A stretch of 64,000 bases of DNA from Croceivirga sp. (GCA_028281025.1 JANQKR010000043.1:62001-126000); one strand, 5' to 3'; positions 35,666-44,980 are shown, numbered from the stretch's first letter. Notes: generated by a model from the letters alone, not told the origin. Program-made: numbers and translations.

Positions 35666-36058
35666 ATGGAAAACTGTTTTAAGATGATGATTGCAATGAA
35701 AATCATGTACGTTGCCAACGTAATTGTTGCTGGTGCAATTAGTATTATCAGTTTGTTTTATCCAAAAACTGCACAAAAAACCGTTTTCACCGATGCATTT
35801 GAATATTCGGAAAGCATTCGTTTAATTGGGGCACTTTGGTTTGCAATTTTTTTGCTATCCCTTGTAGGACTATGGTATCCCAAACAAATGAGCTTGGTAT
35901 TGGTCTTTCAGTTGGTCTATAAATCAAGTTGGCTATTGTTTGCGGCTGTTCCTGCCATGATGAATGCCCATCCCTATCCAAAAGCGATGGCTACATTTTT
36001 TTTAGTTTGGGTTATGGTCCTCCCGTTTGTTATCCCTTGGAAAGAAGTGCTAAATTGA
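35666..36058 (+). CDS. Four-helix membrane protein of unknown function
   Basis: The 130-residue protein has four predicted transmembrane helices (about 12-32, 50-68, 73-92, 105-125). No motif allows family assignment; the layout resembles small DoxX- or DUF4345-like proteins without a matching signature. It lies between the SRPBCC and MDR genes in one direction and may be in their transcript. Translation could also begin at an internal Met (residue 7, 8 or 11). Confidence 0.6.
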   Translation: MENCFKMMIAMKIMYVANVIVAGAISIISLFYPKTAQKTVFTDAFEYSESIRLIGALWFAIFLLSLVGLWYPKQMSLVLVFQLVYKSSWLLFAAVPAMMNAHPYPKAMATFFLVWVMVLPFVIPWKEVLN

Positions 36059-36158
36059 GGAAGGAAAACAGGGTACACCACAATGGAAAACCGCACAAAG
36101 TGTTCCGACGACCAAACGCGGCCATGGGGTATCATTTTAAAAAAACCGAAAAAGCAAT

Positions 36159-37076
36159 ATGAAGGCAGTAGTTTATGAAAAATATGGGCCGCCGGAAGTC
36201 CTTAGGCTAAAGGATGTAAAAAAACCCGTACCCCAGGAAGATGAAATCCTGGTAAAAATATATGCGGCTACGGTTACTTCGGGGGATGTACGCCTTCGGA
36301 GTTCTGATTTCCCCCCGTTGTTTTGGCTTCCAGCCCGATTGATCTTTGGGTTTTTCAAACCCAAAAAGAAAATTTTAGGACACGAATTGGCCGGAGTGGT
36401 TGAAGAAATAGGGAAAAATGTCACTGAATTCAAAGTTGGCGATAGCGTGTTTGGCACCACTACCATGCTCAACACCGGTTCCTATGCCGAATATATATGC
36501 GTGCCCCAAAAATGGAAAAATGGTGTAATCGGACTAAAACCAAAGAATCTGGGGTATCATGAGGCCGCCGCATTACCCGTTGGAGCAATGACCGCAATTT
36601 ACCTTTTGGAGAAAGCGGATTTAAAAAGTGGACAAAACGTATTGGTTTATGGTGCCTCCGGAAGCGTGGGAAGTTATGCCGTACAACTTGCAAATGAAAA
36701 AGGTTCAAGGGTAACAGGCGTATGCAGCACCTCGAATTTTGAAATGGTAAAATCATTAGGTGCCAAAAGTTTGCTGGATTATAAAAAAGAGGACTATTCC
36801 GAAAACAATGAAAAGTTCGATATCGTTTTTGATGCCGTTGGGAAGACAACAAAAGCAAAAGCAAAAAAGGTCCTTAAGGCAGGTGGCACTTTTGTCTCCG
36901 TCAAAATGCTCACAACAGAGAAGGACGAACACCTTAAGCTGATAAAAACAATGGCGGAAAAAGGAACCTTAAACCCTTTTATCGACAAGCACTTTAAACT
37001 TGATGAAATAGTCAAAGCCCACGAATATGTTGACCGAGGGCGAAAAAGGGGAAATGTGGTACTGGATATCGCATAA
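36159..37076 (+). CDS. NAD(P)-dependent MDR oxidoreductase (quinone reductase-like)
   Basis: The 305-residue protein is a medium-chain dehydrogenase/reductase without structural or catalytic zinc cysteines. The N-terminal catalytic domain holds KILGHELAGVVEEIG (about 71-85); the nucleotide-binding domain has GASGSVGS (155-162). It fits the NADP(H)-dependent quinone oxidoreductase/alkenal reductase group and would reduce reactive carbonyls or quinones in the cytoplasm. Probably the last gene of the 34.5-37.1 kb group. Confidence 0.87.
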   Translation: MKAVVYEKYGPPEVLRLKDVKKPVPQEDEILVKIYAATVTSGDVRLRSSDFPPLFWLPARLIFGFFKPKKKILGHELAGVVEEIGKNVTEFKVGDSVFGTTTMLNTGSYAEYICVPQKWKNGVIGLKPKNLGYHEAAALPVGAMTAIYLLEKADLKSGQNVLVYGASGSVGSYAVQLANEKGSRVTGVCSTSNFEMVKSLGAKSLLDYKKEDYSENNEKFDIVFDAVGKTTKAKAKKVLKAGGTFVSVKMLTTEKDEHLKLIKTMAEKGTLNPFIDKHFKLDEIVKAHEYVDRGRKRGNVVLDIA

Positions 37077-37278
37077 CAAAAGTAAAAAAACAATAGACCT
37101 CCAGGGACTATAATCCGTTGCTACTTTTTAGTTAACTTCAAACCCATAAATTTTTAATTTGGTCGAATTCGCCAGGCTTGGATAAGCTTAGCTGGGGGAA
37201 CGGGAAATCCAACAATTTCCATGAAACATCTTCCCCTTTCAGCTCGTGGTGGCCCTAGTACGTAATACAAAGGAAAAA

Positions 37279-38238
37279 ATGAGACTACCAATTATAACTA
37301 TTTGCCTTTTATTGGCCAATACCGTAGTTGCCCAAAAAACCTCAATGCATTATGAGCTGAATGGCAGACCTTCCAATACAGAAATACAGGATGCACCGGA
37401 TAAGTCGCAAAACCCGTTTGCCAAATATATTGGTGAATGGACATTGAAGGAAGACACCTGGATCCAGAATTGGGGGGATAAAACGGACACTATTAAAATT
37501 CCTGGACATCACACCATATCCAATCAGATCAATACAGACAACAGTTTGTTTTCCATAATAGATGGTCCAGAGCCCAATGGGCATATTTTTTGGTCGTACA
37601 ATCCAAATACAAAGGAGGTTGGGCATTTGTCCAGTTTTGGAGCCTTTAGGGCCGGAACGGGAACTGGGGAATTTTATGGCAAAGGGAATTTAAGGTTAAA
37701 AATACGTTTCGAAGGCGAGGCACCGGGAACATATCGCATATACACCTACGAGTGGATCAATGGTGATGAATATGCGTTAAACTCCATTCAGTTTGATAAA
37801 AATGACCAACCTACCGGATTATTCTATAAAGGGAACTTTATCCGAATACGGTCAAGAAAACACATCAAAAACGAAATCGAAGAAATCCTTAAAATTCTTG
37901 ATGACCATCAAATGCCCAAAGAGGAACAAATAGCCGTATATGCAGAAAATGTTGTCCATATGGCCCCCAACAATAAGGTGATTACCAATAAAAAAGACGT
38001 ATTGGCCTATCTCAACGGACAAAAAGCGTTTGGATATGCCGATATGGAACATCAAATAGTGGAATTCTCCACCCATGGGGACATCGTTATGATGAGGGGT
38101 AAGGTAGAAGGAACCTTTTATCCAAGTAATGGAGAAAAAGAAATTACTTTTCTAACCAAAAATCTCTTTGTTTTCACAAGGATCAATGGGGAATTAAAAA
38201 TTTCGAAGATAATCTATAATTTAAGCCCTCAAGATTGA
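37279..38238 (+). CDS. Secreted two-domain protein: DUF1579-like plus NTF2-like
   Basis: The 319-residue protein has a signal peptide (about 1-18, ending VVAQ). Residues about 45-185 resemble the DUF1579 beta-barrel (FAKYIGEWTLKEDTW...IFWSYNPNTKEV) and about 190-319 an NTF2-like domain (ILDDHQMPKEEQIAVYAENV). Function is unknown; the barrel may bind a lipid-like ligand. The frame is open to GTG 37246, but ATG 37279 opens the signal peptide. The next gene starts 14 bp after the stop, so they are likely co-expressed. Confidence 0.7.
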   Translation: MRLPIITICLLLANTVVAQKTSMHYELNGRPSNTEIQDAPDKSQNPFAKYIGEWTLKEDTWIQNWGDKTDTIKIPGHHTISNQINTDNSLFSIIDGPEPNGHIFWSYNPNTKEVGHLSSFGAFRAGTGTGEFYGKGNLRLKIRFEGEAPGTYRIYTYEWINGDEYALNSIQFDKNDQPTGLFYKGNFIRIRSRKHIKNEIEEILKILDDHQMPKEEQIAVYAENVVHMAPNNKVITNKKDVLAYLNGQKAFGYADMEHQIVEFSTHGDIVMMRGKVEGTFYPSNGEKEITFLTKNLFVFTRINGELKISKIIYNLSPQD

Positions 38239-38252
38239 ACCAAACAAAAAGC

Positions 38253-39542
38253 ATGAAAACCTTACTACGGATCGTTGCGATTTTCTTTTTGGCCCTGTCG
38301 TGTAACTCCACCGGCAACAAACAACTGGGGCAAATAGAGGTTACCCGACAAATGGGTGAATTTGAAAAATTGGATGCCCTTTGGCTTATTTGGCCAACAA
38401 CGGACCATAAGCAGGGGGAATCGGTAGAAAAGGTAACCATGGCCCTAGTTGACATCTTACTAAACGATGTAAAAATCGTTATAAGTTGCCCCGATGATAA
38501 AGTGCTTCAAAAGGCCAAATCCAAATTAAATGAAAAGTATGCCGATTCGGGCAATCTTGTTTTTCGTGTCATCCCATCCGTGGAAATATGGGCAAGGGAC
38601 ATGGGGCCCGTCTTTGTGGAAACCAGCAATGGAAACCATGCCATTGCCGATTTTAATTTTGATTCTTGGGGATATGCCGATACATTGGATGTAAATTCAA
38701 GGACCGAAGAGACCTATGATGAAAAGGTTGCCGAATTATTGAATCTTCCCCTTATTTCAAGCACAATGATCAGTGAAGGGGGCAACCGCGAACTTAATGG
38801 TAAAGGAACTTTAATGGTGACCGAGACCGTGGAAAAAGGTCGTAACCCACAGCTGTCCAAAGGTGAAATGGAGGCAGAATATCAAAGATTGTTGGGGGTC
38901 AAAAAAGTTATTTGGCTAAAAGAAGGGCTCCTGGAAGATCGGCATACCTTTCTTGGTCCCTTGTCCACAGCGGACAGTACAAAAGCATACACCGTGGTGA
39001 CCACCAATGGCCACGTGGATGAATTTGCTCGATTTGTCAATGATTCCACCATTCTTTTGGCCAGTATTGACAGTACCGAATTAAAAGATCCCATAGCCCT
39101 GGAAAACCATAAGCGTTTGGAACAAAATTTTAGAATACTTTCCGAAAGCACCGACCAAAACGGTAGGCCGTTTAAAATCGTACGATTGCCGTTACCACAG
39201 ATCATTCTTACAACAATGGGTCCCGGTGATTATGTATATGATTATATCAAAACGCTTGAGTATAGCGACGGAAGTGAATTTCCCAAGGGAGATACCATTA
39301 GCGTTGTGGCACCGGCTAGTTATCTAAATTTCATTATTGCCAATAACACTGTCATTGGCCAGAAGTACTGGCGGGAGGGAATGCCCCTTAAGATTAAAAT
39401 GCAGGACGAAGAAGCACTTCGGATTCTTAAAGAGGTATTCCCTGCGAGAAAGGTGGTACTGCTGGATGCTTTAGCCGTCAATTTGGGAGGTGGGGGCTTG
39501 CATTGCATAAGCATGCACCAACCAAAATTGTTAGAAAAGTAA
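38253..39542 (+). CDS. Agmatine deiminase / peptidylarginine deiminase-type lipoprotein
   Basis: The 429-residue protein has a lipobox ALSC (Cys16) and a PAD_porph-type amidinotransferase-fold domain. The catalytic set is recognisable: ARDMGP (Asp), GGNRE, GHVDEFARF (His and Asp) and the Cys of GGGGLHCIS near the C-terminus. Such enzymes hydrolyse guanidino groups of agmatine or arginine, giving citrulline-like products. Lipoprotein export would put it outside the cytoplasm, as in peptidylarginine deiminases. Which substrate it uses cannot be told. Confidence 0.85.
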   Translation: MKTLLRIVAIFFLALSCNSTGNKQLGQIEVTRQMGEFEKLDALWLIWPTTDHKQGESVEKVTMALVDILLNDVKIVISCPDDKVLQKAKSKLNEKYADSGNLVFRVIPSVEIWARDMGPVFVETSNGNHAIADFNFDSWGYADTLDVNSRTEETYDEKVAELLNLPLISSTMISEGGNRELNGKGTLMVTETVEKGRNPQLSKGEMEAEYQRLLGVKKVIWLKEGLLEDRHTFLGPLSTADSTKAYTVVTTNGHVDEFARFVNDSTILLASIDSTELKDPIALENHKRLEQNFRILSESTDQNGRPFKIVRLPLPQIILTTMGPGDYVYDYIKTLEYSDGSEFPKGDTISVVAPASYLNFIIANNTVIGQKYWREGMPLKIKMQDEEALRILKEVFPARKVVLLDALAVNLGGGGLHCISMHQPKLLEK

Positions 39543-39715
39543 ACGTCAAAATACAAGGTGCAAAAGGGTCTTCAAATCCTTTTGATGGTGTTCCTTAAGA
39601 CGGAATCCTTTACAATCCATTATCTTTAGGGACAGGAGGGCTATTTCCTGGCTTTGGCTGCACCCAGTTTACATGAAAAGTCCACACATTGGCTACAATC
39701 AAAAAGGAAAAAGAA

Positions 39716-40087
39716 ATGAAAGTTACCGATGAACATAACAAACGAATCGCAAAATTGACATTTTCCTCGGTTTATCCCCATTATAAGGCAAAGGTGGAGA
39801 AAAAAGGAAGGACAAAGGAAGAACTGCACCAGGTCATAAGGTGGTTGACCGGTTTTGAGGACGATAGCTTACAAGAGTACATTGATAACAAGGCAACATT
39901 TGAAACCTTCTTCCAAAACGCAAAGCTCAATCAAAATGCGCACCTCATTAAAGGGGTAATCTGTGGTTATAGAATAGAAGAAATTGACAATGCACTAACA
40001 CGGCAGGTACGGTATCTGGATAAGTTGGTGGATGAATTGGCAAAAGGTCGTAAAATGGAGAAGATTTTACGGAAAGAAGGGAAATGA
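39716..40087 (+). CDS. DUF2200-family protein
   Basis: The 123-residue protein matches DUF2200: FSSVYPHYKAKVEKKGRTKEELHQVIRWLTGF, ATFETFFQNAKLN, LIKGVICGYRIEEI and RYLDKLVDELAKGRKMEKILR. It is a small cytoplasmic protein of unknown function. ATG 39716 is used rather than upstream TTG 39689. Its stop overlaps the start of the DHFR-like gene (ATGA), so the two are probably coupled. A -7-like TATCTTTA lies near 39618. Confidence 0.87.
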   Translation: MKVTDEHNKRIAKLTFSSVYPHYKAKVEKKGRTKEELHQVIRWLTGFEDDSLQEYIDNKATFETFFQNAKLNQNAHLIKGVICGYRIEEIDNALTRQVRYLDKLVDELAKGRKMEKILRKEGK

Positions 40088-40638
40088 AAACTGGGAATTC
40101 CAGGGTAACGATCCATATGGTGTCCAGTCTCGATGGATTTATCGCCAAGAAGGACGGAAGCGTTTCATGGATGCATTCCAAAGATACATACCACAAAGGA
40201 ATTGAACTCACTGATGAATATGTTGCCAATTTCCTCAAATCAATAGACTGTTACGTTATGGGTTCGCGGACCTATGAACACGCAATTGAACTTGGTTGGC
40301 CGTATGGTGAAGTCCCCGTTTTTGTGCTTTCCAACAGAGCACTGAAATCGGACAAAAAAAGTGTGTGCTTCCTTTCAGGTAATCTGACCGAAATTGTGAA
40401 TCACCAATTAAAACCAAGCTACAAGAACATTTTGATGGTTGGTGGGACCATGTTAACAAAGGAATTTCTCCGACTTGGATTGGCAGATGCCATTAACATA
40501 ACCATAATTCCAACAATCTTGGGGGACGGCAAGCCCTTCTTTGATGCTATTGGAAAGGAACTATCATTACACCTAAAGGATGTAACCCCCTTTAAGGATG
40601 GAATGGTGGAACTGGTGTATGGGATAAAAAAGGATTAA
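40084..40638 (+). CDS. Dihydrofolate reductase/RibD C-terminal-like reductase (second copy)
   Basis: The 184-residue protein belongs to the same family as 4019-4564: HMVSSLDGFIAKKDGSVSWM at the start, YVMGSRTYEHA and the NADPH-binding MVGGTMLTKEFLR segment. Overlap with the DUF2200 stop codon shows translational coupling. The substrate is unknown; the family covers deazaflavin- and pterin-like reductases. It is not the housekeeping DHFR. Confidence 0.87.
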   Translation: MKTGNSRVTIHMVSSLDGFIAKKDGSVSWMHSKDTYHKGIELTDEYVANFLKSIDCYVMGSRTYEHAIELGWPYGEVPVFVLSNRALKSDKKSVCFLSGNLTEIVNHQLKPSYKNILMVGGTMLTKEFLRLGLADAINITIIPTILGDGKPFFDAIGKELSLHLKDVTPFKDGMVELVYGIKKD

Positions 40639-40779
40639 AAAATAGGGCTAAAGATGGGTAGGGTTCCGTACGCCTTGGTGTTGGACCAAACCACCCCAAC
40701 ATGCTGTTTTGGTACATCTGGGCATATAACGGTTCCTCAATGGCCCATTTCATAAAAAGCGTAAGCTGCAAATTAAAAT

Positions 40780-41184
40780 ATGGACGAATTGAAAGTACCC
40801 GCTGAAAATCCCGTAGTGTATTTTGAAATACCTGTTGAGGATATTGACCGGGCAATAAAATTCTATACCGCGGTATTCAACTTTAGTTTTGAAAAGCAAA
40901 TTATTGACCATAATGAAATGGCCCTGTTTCCCTTCAGGGATGGACAAAGGGGAATTTCCGGTGCTTTGGCCAAAGGCGGGGCGTACAAACCCACAAAAGA
41001 CGGAGTGATTGTGTATTTTAAGACTCCGGACATTGAAAGTACCTTGGAACTTGCCGTTAAAAACAAGGGTCGTGTGCTTTACCCAAAAACTTCAATCGGA
41101 GAACTTGGATTTGTGGCGGAATTTGAAGACAGTGAAGGAAATCGAATTGCGCTGCACCAAACAAAGGAATTAAAAAACAGCTAA
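40780..41184 (+). CDS. VOC-superfamily protein
   Basis: The 134-residue protein has the VOC fold: NPVVYFEIPVEDIDRAIKFYTAVFNF, a middle region with KGGAYKPTKDGVIVYFKTPDIESTL and a C-terminal FVAEFEDSEGNRIALHQ. This matches the PhnB/bleomycin-resistance-like branch of small VOC proteins; the metal ligands are incomplete and function is unknown. Single gene, preceded by a 141-bp spacer. The repeated upstream motif copy at 41209 follows it and belongs to the next gene. Confidence 0.84.
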   Translation: MDELKVPAENPVVYFEIPVEDIDRAIKFYTAVFNFSFEKQIIDHNEMALFPFRDGQRGISGALAKGGAYKPTKDGVIVYFKTPDIESTLELAVKNKGRVLYPKTSIGELGFVAEFEDSEGNRIALHQTKELKNS

Positions 41185-41208
41185 CGTTTTGATTCCGGTA
41201 TCGATAAT

Positions 41209-41236
41209 GGATTTTGCTATATTTCCCTTAAATTCA
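41209..41236 (+). repeat. Repeated upstream motif, copy 2
   Basis: GGATTTTGCTATATTTC plus a TTAAATTCA tail, 51 bp before the DinB gene at 41288. Confidence 0.65.
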
Positions 41237-41287
41237 TTACTGATACGCCAACTGTTCCTGCGCATTGTAGGGCATTAAAAACCCGCT

Positions 41288-41803
41288 ATGAAACAAATAA
41301 AATGGTTTGAACGAAAATTTGATTTTTCTTTCGAACAAAATATTTTCCCTTCAATAATCGAAAGGCTCTCCGGTACCCCTATACGGTTAAAATCAAAAAT
41401 TGGGGAAATTCCACCAGAGATCTTGGAACCCAAGTTTGAAGGTAAATGGTCCATCAAAGAAAATATTGGACATCTTATTGATCTGGAGCCATTGTGGCAA
41501 GGACGACTTGATGATATATTGAATGGCAAGCAATATCTAAGGCCAACCGACCTGAACAATACCAAAACGGACATTGCCCAACATAACCAAGTCGATATTG
41601 CCCGCTTATTATCCCAATTCATAGCACTTCGGGAAGAGACATTACACAAACTGGAGACCTTAAAGGAAGTGGATATCTATAAAACCGCATTGCATCCCAG
41701 ACTGGAAAAACCCATGCGAACAATGGATTTGTTCTTATTTGTCGCCGAACACGATGACCACCATTTAAGCAGGATAGCAGCGATAGCGGCCAACAACAAA
41801 TAA
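41288..41803 (+). CDS. DinB-family putative metalloenzyme (second copy)
   Basis: The 171-residue protein shows the DinB-like four-helix pattern: KWSIKENIGHLIDLEPLWQ with the first His, and AEHDDHHLSRI with the C-terminal His pair. It belongs to the same superfamily as 13885-14409 but the sequences are not close. The family uses a metal and often thiols, but substrates are usually unknown. It appears monocistronic and follows the repeated motif copy 2. Confidence 0.82.
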   Translation: MKQIKWFERKFDFSFEQNIFPSIIERLSGTPIRLKSKIGEIPPEILEPKFEGKWSIKENIGHLIDLEPLWQGRLDDILNGKQYLRPTDLNNTKTDIAQHNQVDIARLLSQFIALREETLHKLETLKEVDIYKTALHPRLEKPMRTMDLFLFVAEHDDHHLSRIAAIAANNK

Positions 41804-41904
41804 ACTTCGTTGAAAACATTGGTAATATCAAGAACCGTTGGCAGGAATATAGAGAAAGACCAGTAGCGGATAAAACCCCTTATTACTTCACAAAATCATG
41901 GTTT

Positions 41905-42453
41905 ATGGCAGAAACAATTTACCCCAAAAACACATCCAAGGTTAGCATTGAAAATATAACGATTGAGTACCAGGGTGCAAAGGTCAAGGCAAAAAAACTG
42001 ACCGTTTCGTCCAGAATTCCAATGGCCATTGAAAATGCTTGGGAGAATGTCCAAACTCCGGAACTCCTACAATTTGTTGCCAAAGGAATGATCCGGTTTC
42101 AATCTACCGATGGTGGATTTCCAAAAAAATGGCAAATGGGGCAGACCTATGGGGCCAAAATGAGAATCTTTGGCTTTTTACCCTTTGGTGGAACGCATTA
42201 TTTAAAAATTGAGCGAATTGATGGCAACACGTATGAAATAGAAACCCGGGAATGGGACAAAAGCGCAAAGGTTTGGAACCATATTGTGCGATTAAAGGAT
42301 CTGGCAAATAATTCAATTCACTATGAAGACTCCATCATAATCTACGGTGGATTACTCACTGGGTTTATCACAACCTTTGCAAAAGTTTTCTACAAACACA
42401 GACAAAGGAGATGGCAGATCGTAGCTAAGGAAAAAATGGTCTTTGGAAAATAA
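41905..42453 (+). CDS. SRPBCC-like cytoplasmic protein, unknown function
   Basis: The 182-residue protein has a START/SRPBCC-like outline: an N-terminal SSRIPMAIENAWENVQTPELLQFV helix segment, a beta sheet with FGGTHYLKIERIDGN, and a long C-terminal helix. No signal peptide. A closer family could not be named. It appears as a single gene; the repeat copy 3 follows. Confidence 0.6.
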   Translation: MAETIYPKNTSKVSIENITIEYQGAKVKAKKLTVSSRIPMAIENAWENVQTPELLQFVAKGMIRFQSTDGGFPKKWQMGQTYGAKMRIFGFLPFGGTHYLKIERIDGNTYEIETREWDKSAKVWNHIVRLKDLANNSIHYEDSIIIYGGLLTGFITTFAKVFYKHRQRRWQIVAKEKMVFGK

Positions 42454-42588
42454 GCTACGCCATTCAAAAATGGACATACAATAGGTTGAGGACTTGGGCT
42501 TGGGCTTGCCCTGGTGCAGGGCCCTTCCCAGGATTGGATTGCACACTTCCAGCGCTATGACCGGAAATTTTACCTTGGCATTGACTTC

Positions 42589-42616
42589 GGATTTTGCCAT
42601 ATTTCCTTTAAATTCA
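42589..42616 (+). repeat. Repeated upstream motif, copy 3
   Basis: GGATTTTGCCATATTTCC with the TTTAAATTCA tail, 32 bp before ATG 42649. TTG at 42575 lies 20 bp before CATATTTC, giving a reasonable promoter. Confidence 0.65.
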
Positions 42617-42648
42617 ACATAAACACGTCAACTACTTCGGCAAATTAT

Positions 42649-43596
42649 ATGCCCAGTGTGTTGCCCAAAGAACAGCCAATGCCAGAAAATCGGCAAAAAA
42701 TAATTGAACGAGTTTTTGATCGGAGGGATGGGGATGGGTTATGGGAGCTAATTCCCAAAACCCACAAACACTATCCCGACTATTTGCATTACGTCCCCAA
42801 TTATAAGGCATCACTTTGGACATTGCTCTTGTTGGCGGAACTCGAATGTAAAAGGGATGATCAAAGGGTAACGAAACCGCTTGAAGAAATTAAAAACCAC
42901 TTATTTGACGAGGAATATGGTATCTATACCTTAAAAGAGGACCATTTCCCCATACCCTGCCTTAATGGGAATATGCTCTATATTGATTGTTATTTCAATG
43001 GAAAACCAGATGAAAAAAGCCAACGTCTTTTGGATTTCTTTTCTAGAAATCAGCGATTTGATGATGGTACCTATGAGGAGCCCAAAAACCCATTTTGTTC
43101 CAATAAGAGCTGCTATGGGAAACACACGTGCTACTGGGGGGTGGTTAAGCTGTTAAAGGGCATATCATTTATACCGAAGCAATACAGAAACGAAGCCATA
43201 ATGGAACTCAGGCGAAAATGTTTGGATTTTGTCTTAAAACATAAGGTGTGCTATAGTTCACACCATCCTTCAAAACTAATGATCGCGAAATTGGACTATT
43301 TAACCTTCCCCAATTTTTATAAAGGGGATTTTTTAGAGATTTTATGGCTATTGAAACGTGAGGAAATCAATTCAGAAAAACTGATACCGGCATTGGAGTT
43401 GTTAAAGTCGAAACAAAGAAGTGATGGGATGTGGGAATTGGAAAGAAAAATGAACAATATGGTAGTATCCATAGGAAACGTAAACCAACCCAACCCATTT
43501 GTCACAAAAAGGGCAAAAGAAGTATTGGATTATTATGACAACAGTACCTCACAGCAAGCCGCGCAATACGAACAAAAGCGCAAAAACGGGAGTTAA
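42649..43596 (+). CDS. Terpenoid-cyclase-like alpha-toroid protein, unknown function
   Basis: The 315-residue protein is mostly helical with repeats resembling squalene-hopene cyclase/prenyltransferase toroids: WTLLLLAELECKRDDQRVTKPLEEIKNHLFDEE and WGVVKLLKGISFIPKQY. Cys-rich segments (NPFCSNKSCYGKHTCYW, HKVCYSSHH) could hold a metal. Related sequences are sometimes labelled as nitrogen fixation protein, which I would not trust. ATG 42649 follows repeat copy 3; ATG 42679 is an alternative. Confidence 0.55.
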   Translation: MPSVLPKEQPMPENRQKIIERVFDRRDGDGLWELIPKTHKHYPDYLHYVPNYKASLWTLLLLAELECKRDDQRVTKPLEEIKNHLFDEEYGIYTLKEDHFPIPCLNGNMLYIDCYFNGKPDEKSQRLLDFFSRNQRFDDGTYEEPKNPFCSNKSCYGKHTCYWGVVKLLKGISFIPKQYRNEAIMELRRKCLDFVLKHKVCYSSHHPSKLMIAKLDYLTFPNFYKGDFLEILWLLKREEINSEKLIPALELLKSKQRSDGMWELERKMNNMVVSIGNVNQPNPFVTKRAKEVLDYYDNSTSQQAAQYEQKRKNGS

Positions 43597-43775
43597 CCCT
43601 AACTTCATTACTAACCGAAGACTGATTTGTTCCGGGATTCCAGGCTACTCATGACCGATACCAAATTAATAGGTATATATAATTTTAGTGGCGTGACCTT
43701 AGCGGCCAATAGAGATCATCGGAAAATACCGATCATCAGGGATGGAGGACGTCATTTTCCCAGATATACTTGAAA

Positions 43776-43802
43776 GAATTTTACTATATTTCATTGAAAT
43801 TC
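43776..43802 (+). repeat. Repeated upstream motif, copy 4
   Basis: GAATTTTACTATATTTC and an A/T-rich tail, 44 bp before the DUF2272 gene at 43847. More diverged than copies 1-3. Confidence 0.55.
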
Positions 43803-43846
43803 CCCCGACATCACACAACCCTAAATATAACTTTTAAAACACCCAT

Positions 43847-44455
43847 ATGTCACCCTTTACAACAAAGCTAATTGAGTTTTTACTGCAGGAATGGAACTTT
43901 TTTGGAAACCCTGAAATTAGATTGAACGGAACCGTCAAGGATGGCCTAAAGGAATACCAGGATGGGGCATGGCAGCGAGTGGCCGATTATTGGGAATTTA
44001 TTGGTGGTCCGTATAAGAACCTCACCGGAAAGGACCGGGGGACCCCATGGTCGGCGGCATTTATATCGTTTGCATTCAACCAAGCAGGCGCTGGCAACCT
44101 ATTTCCTTATTCTGCCGGGCATGCAACCTACATAAATCAGGCAATCAGGAATTTCGATAACAACCAGTTGAACGCACCAATTGTGGGAAGAAAATTAAAA
44201 AATTACCCGCTCCAACCAGGAGACCTGATTGGATATTGGAGGGGCGAAAGAAAGATTACCGTTGACAATGCCAGAAGAATCGGATGGTATCAAAGCCATA
44301 CGGATATTGTGGTGGAAGTGGGTCGGAACCATGCCTATGTCATTGGGGGGAACGTTATGCATTCCGTCACACGAAGACAGGTGCGATTAAACAACAATGG
44401 TGAGTTAACGGACAGAAGAAAAAATTGGTTTGTCGCCATTCAAAACAATATTTAG
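43847..44455 (+). CDS. DUF2272 (CHAP/NlpC-like) protein
   Basis: The 202-residue protein matches DUF2272: RGTPWSAAFISFAFNQAG near residue 65, a YSAGHATYINQAI segment, a PGDLIGYWRG strand and a SHTDIVVEVG segment. The fold resembles NlpC/P60/CHAP hydrolases, but the usual Cys at the helix start is replaced by Ser (PWSAAF), so peptidoglycan cleavage is not established. No signal peptide. Single gene. Confidence 0.72.
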   Translation: MSPFTTKLIEFLLQEWNFFGNPEIRLNGTVKDGLKEYQDGAWQRVADYWEFIGGPYKNLTGKDRGTPWSAAFISFAFNQAGAGNLFPYSAGHATYINQAIRNFDNNQLNAPIVGRKLKNYPLQPGDLIGYWRGERKITVDNARRIGWYQSHTDIVVEVGRNHAYVIGGNVMHSVTRRQVRLNNNGELTDRRKNWFVAIQNNI

Positions 44456-44497
44456 AACTTCAGAAAAAGGGACAAACCGTATCCAAATGGCCATACA

Positions 44498-44980
44498 ATG
44501 ACCATTAGAAAAATCAAGGCAAATGAGCTAAACTTCTTGGCAGATATGCTTTATGAAGCATTGTTTATCCCGGAAGGTCATGCACCCTTTCCCAAAGAGA
44601 TCATCCACGACAGGTCATTATCCAAATACATAGACAATTGGGGTAAGGACAAATACGATATTGCCTTTGTAGTGGAAATTGACCGTCAGCTCGTCGGGGC
44701 AATTTGGGGACGACTATTGACCCAGGAAAACAAAGGATACGGATTTGTTGACAACAACACACCAGAATTGAGCTTGGCGGTGAAATCCAGGCATCGCAAT
44801 AAGGGAATGGGAACGGAATTGATGCGGACAATAGCTTCTGAATATAAAAAGATTGGAATCGACCAATTGTCCTTAAGTGTGGATATGGCCAATCCCGCTT
44901 CCAACTTGTACAAAAAACTGGGATACAAAATTGTTGAGGAAACAGAAACTTCATGGACAATGAAAAAAGAAATAGGATAA
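44498..44980 (+). CDS. GNAT-family N-acetyltransferase
   Basis: The 160-residue protein has the full GNAT fold: N-terminal IRKIKANELNFLADML, the core strand ELSLAVKSRHRNKGMGTELMRTIA with the RNKGMG pyrophosphate-binding loop (about 103-108), and the LSVDMANPASNLYKKLGYKIV C-terminus. It transfers an acyl group from acyl-CoA to an unknown amine substrate. It lies 42 bp after the DUF2272 gene and may be co-transcribed. Confidence 0.9.
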   Translation: MTIRKIKANELNFLADMLYEALFIPEGHAPFPKEIIHDRSLSKYIDNWGKDKYDIAFVVEIDRQLVGAIWGRLLTQENKGYGFVDNNTPELSLAVKSRHRNKGMGTELMRTIASEYKKIGIDQLSLSVDMANPASNLYKKLGYKIVEETETSWTMKKEIG

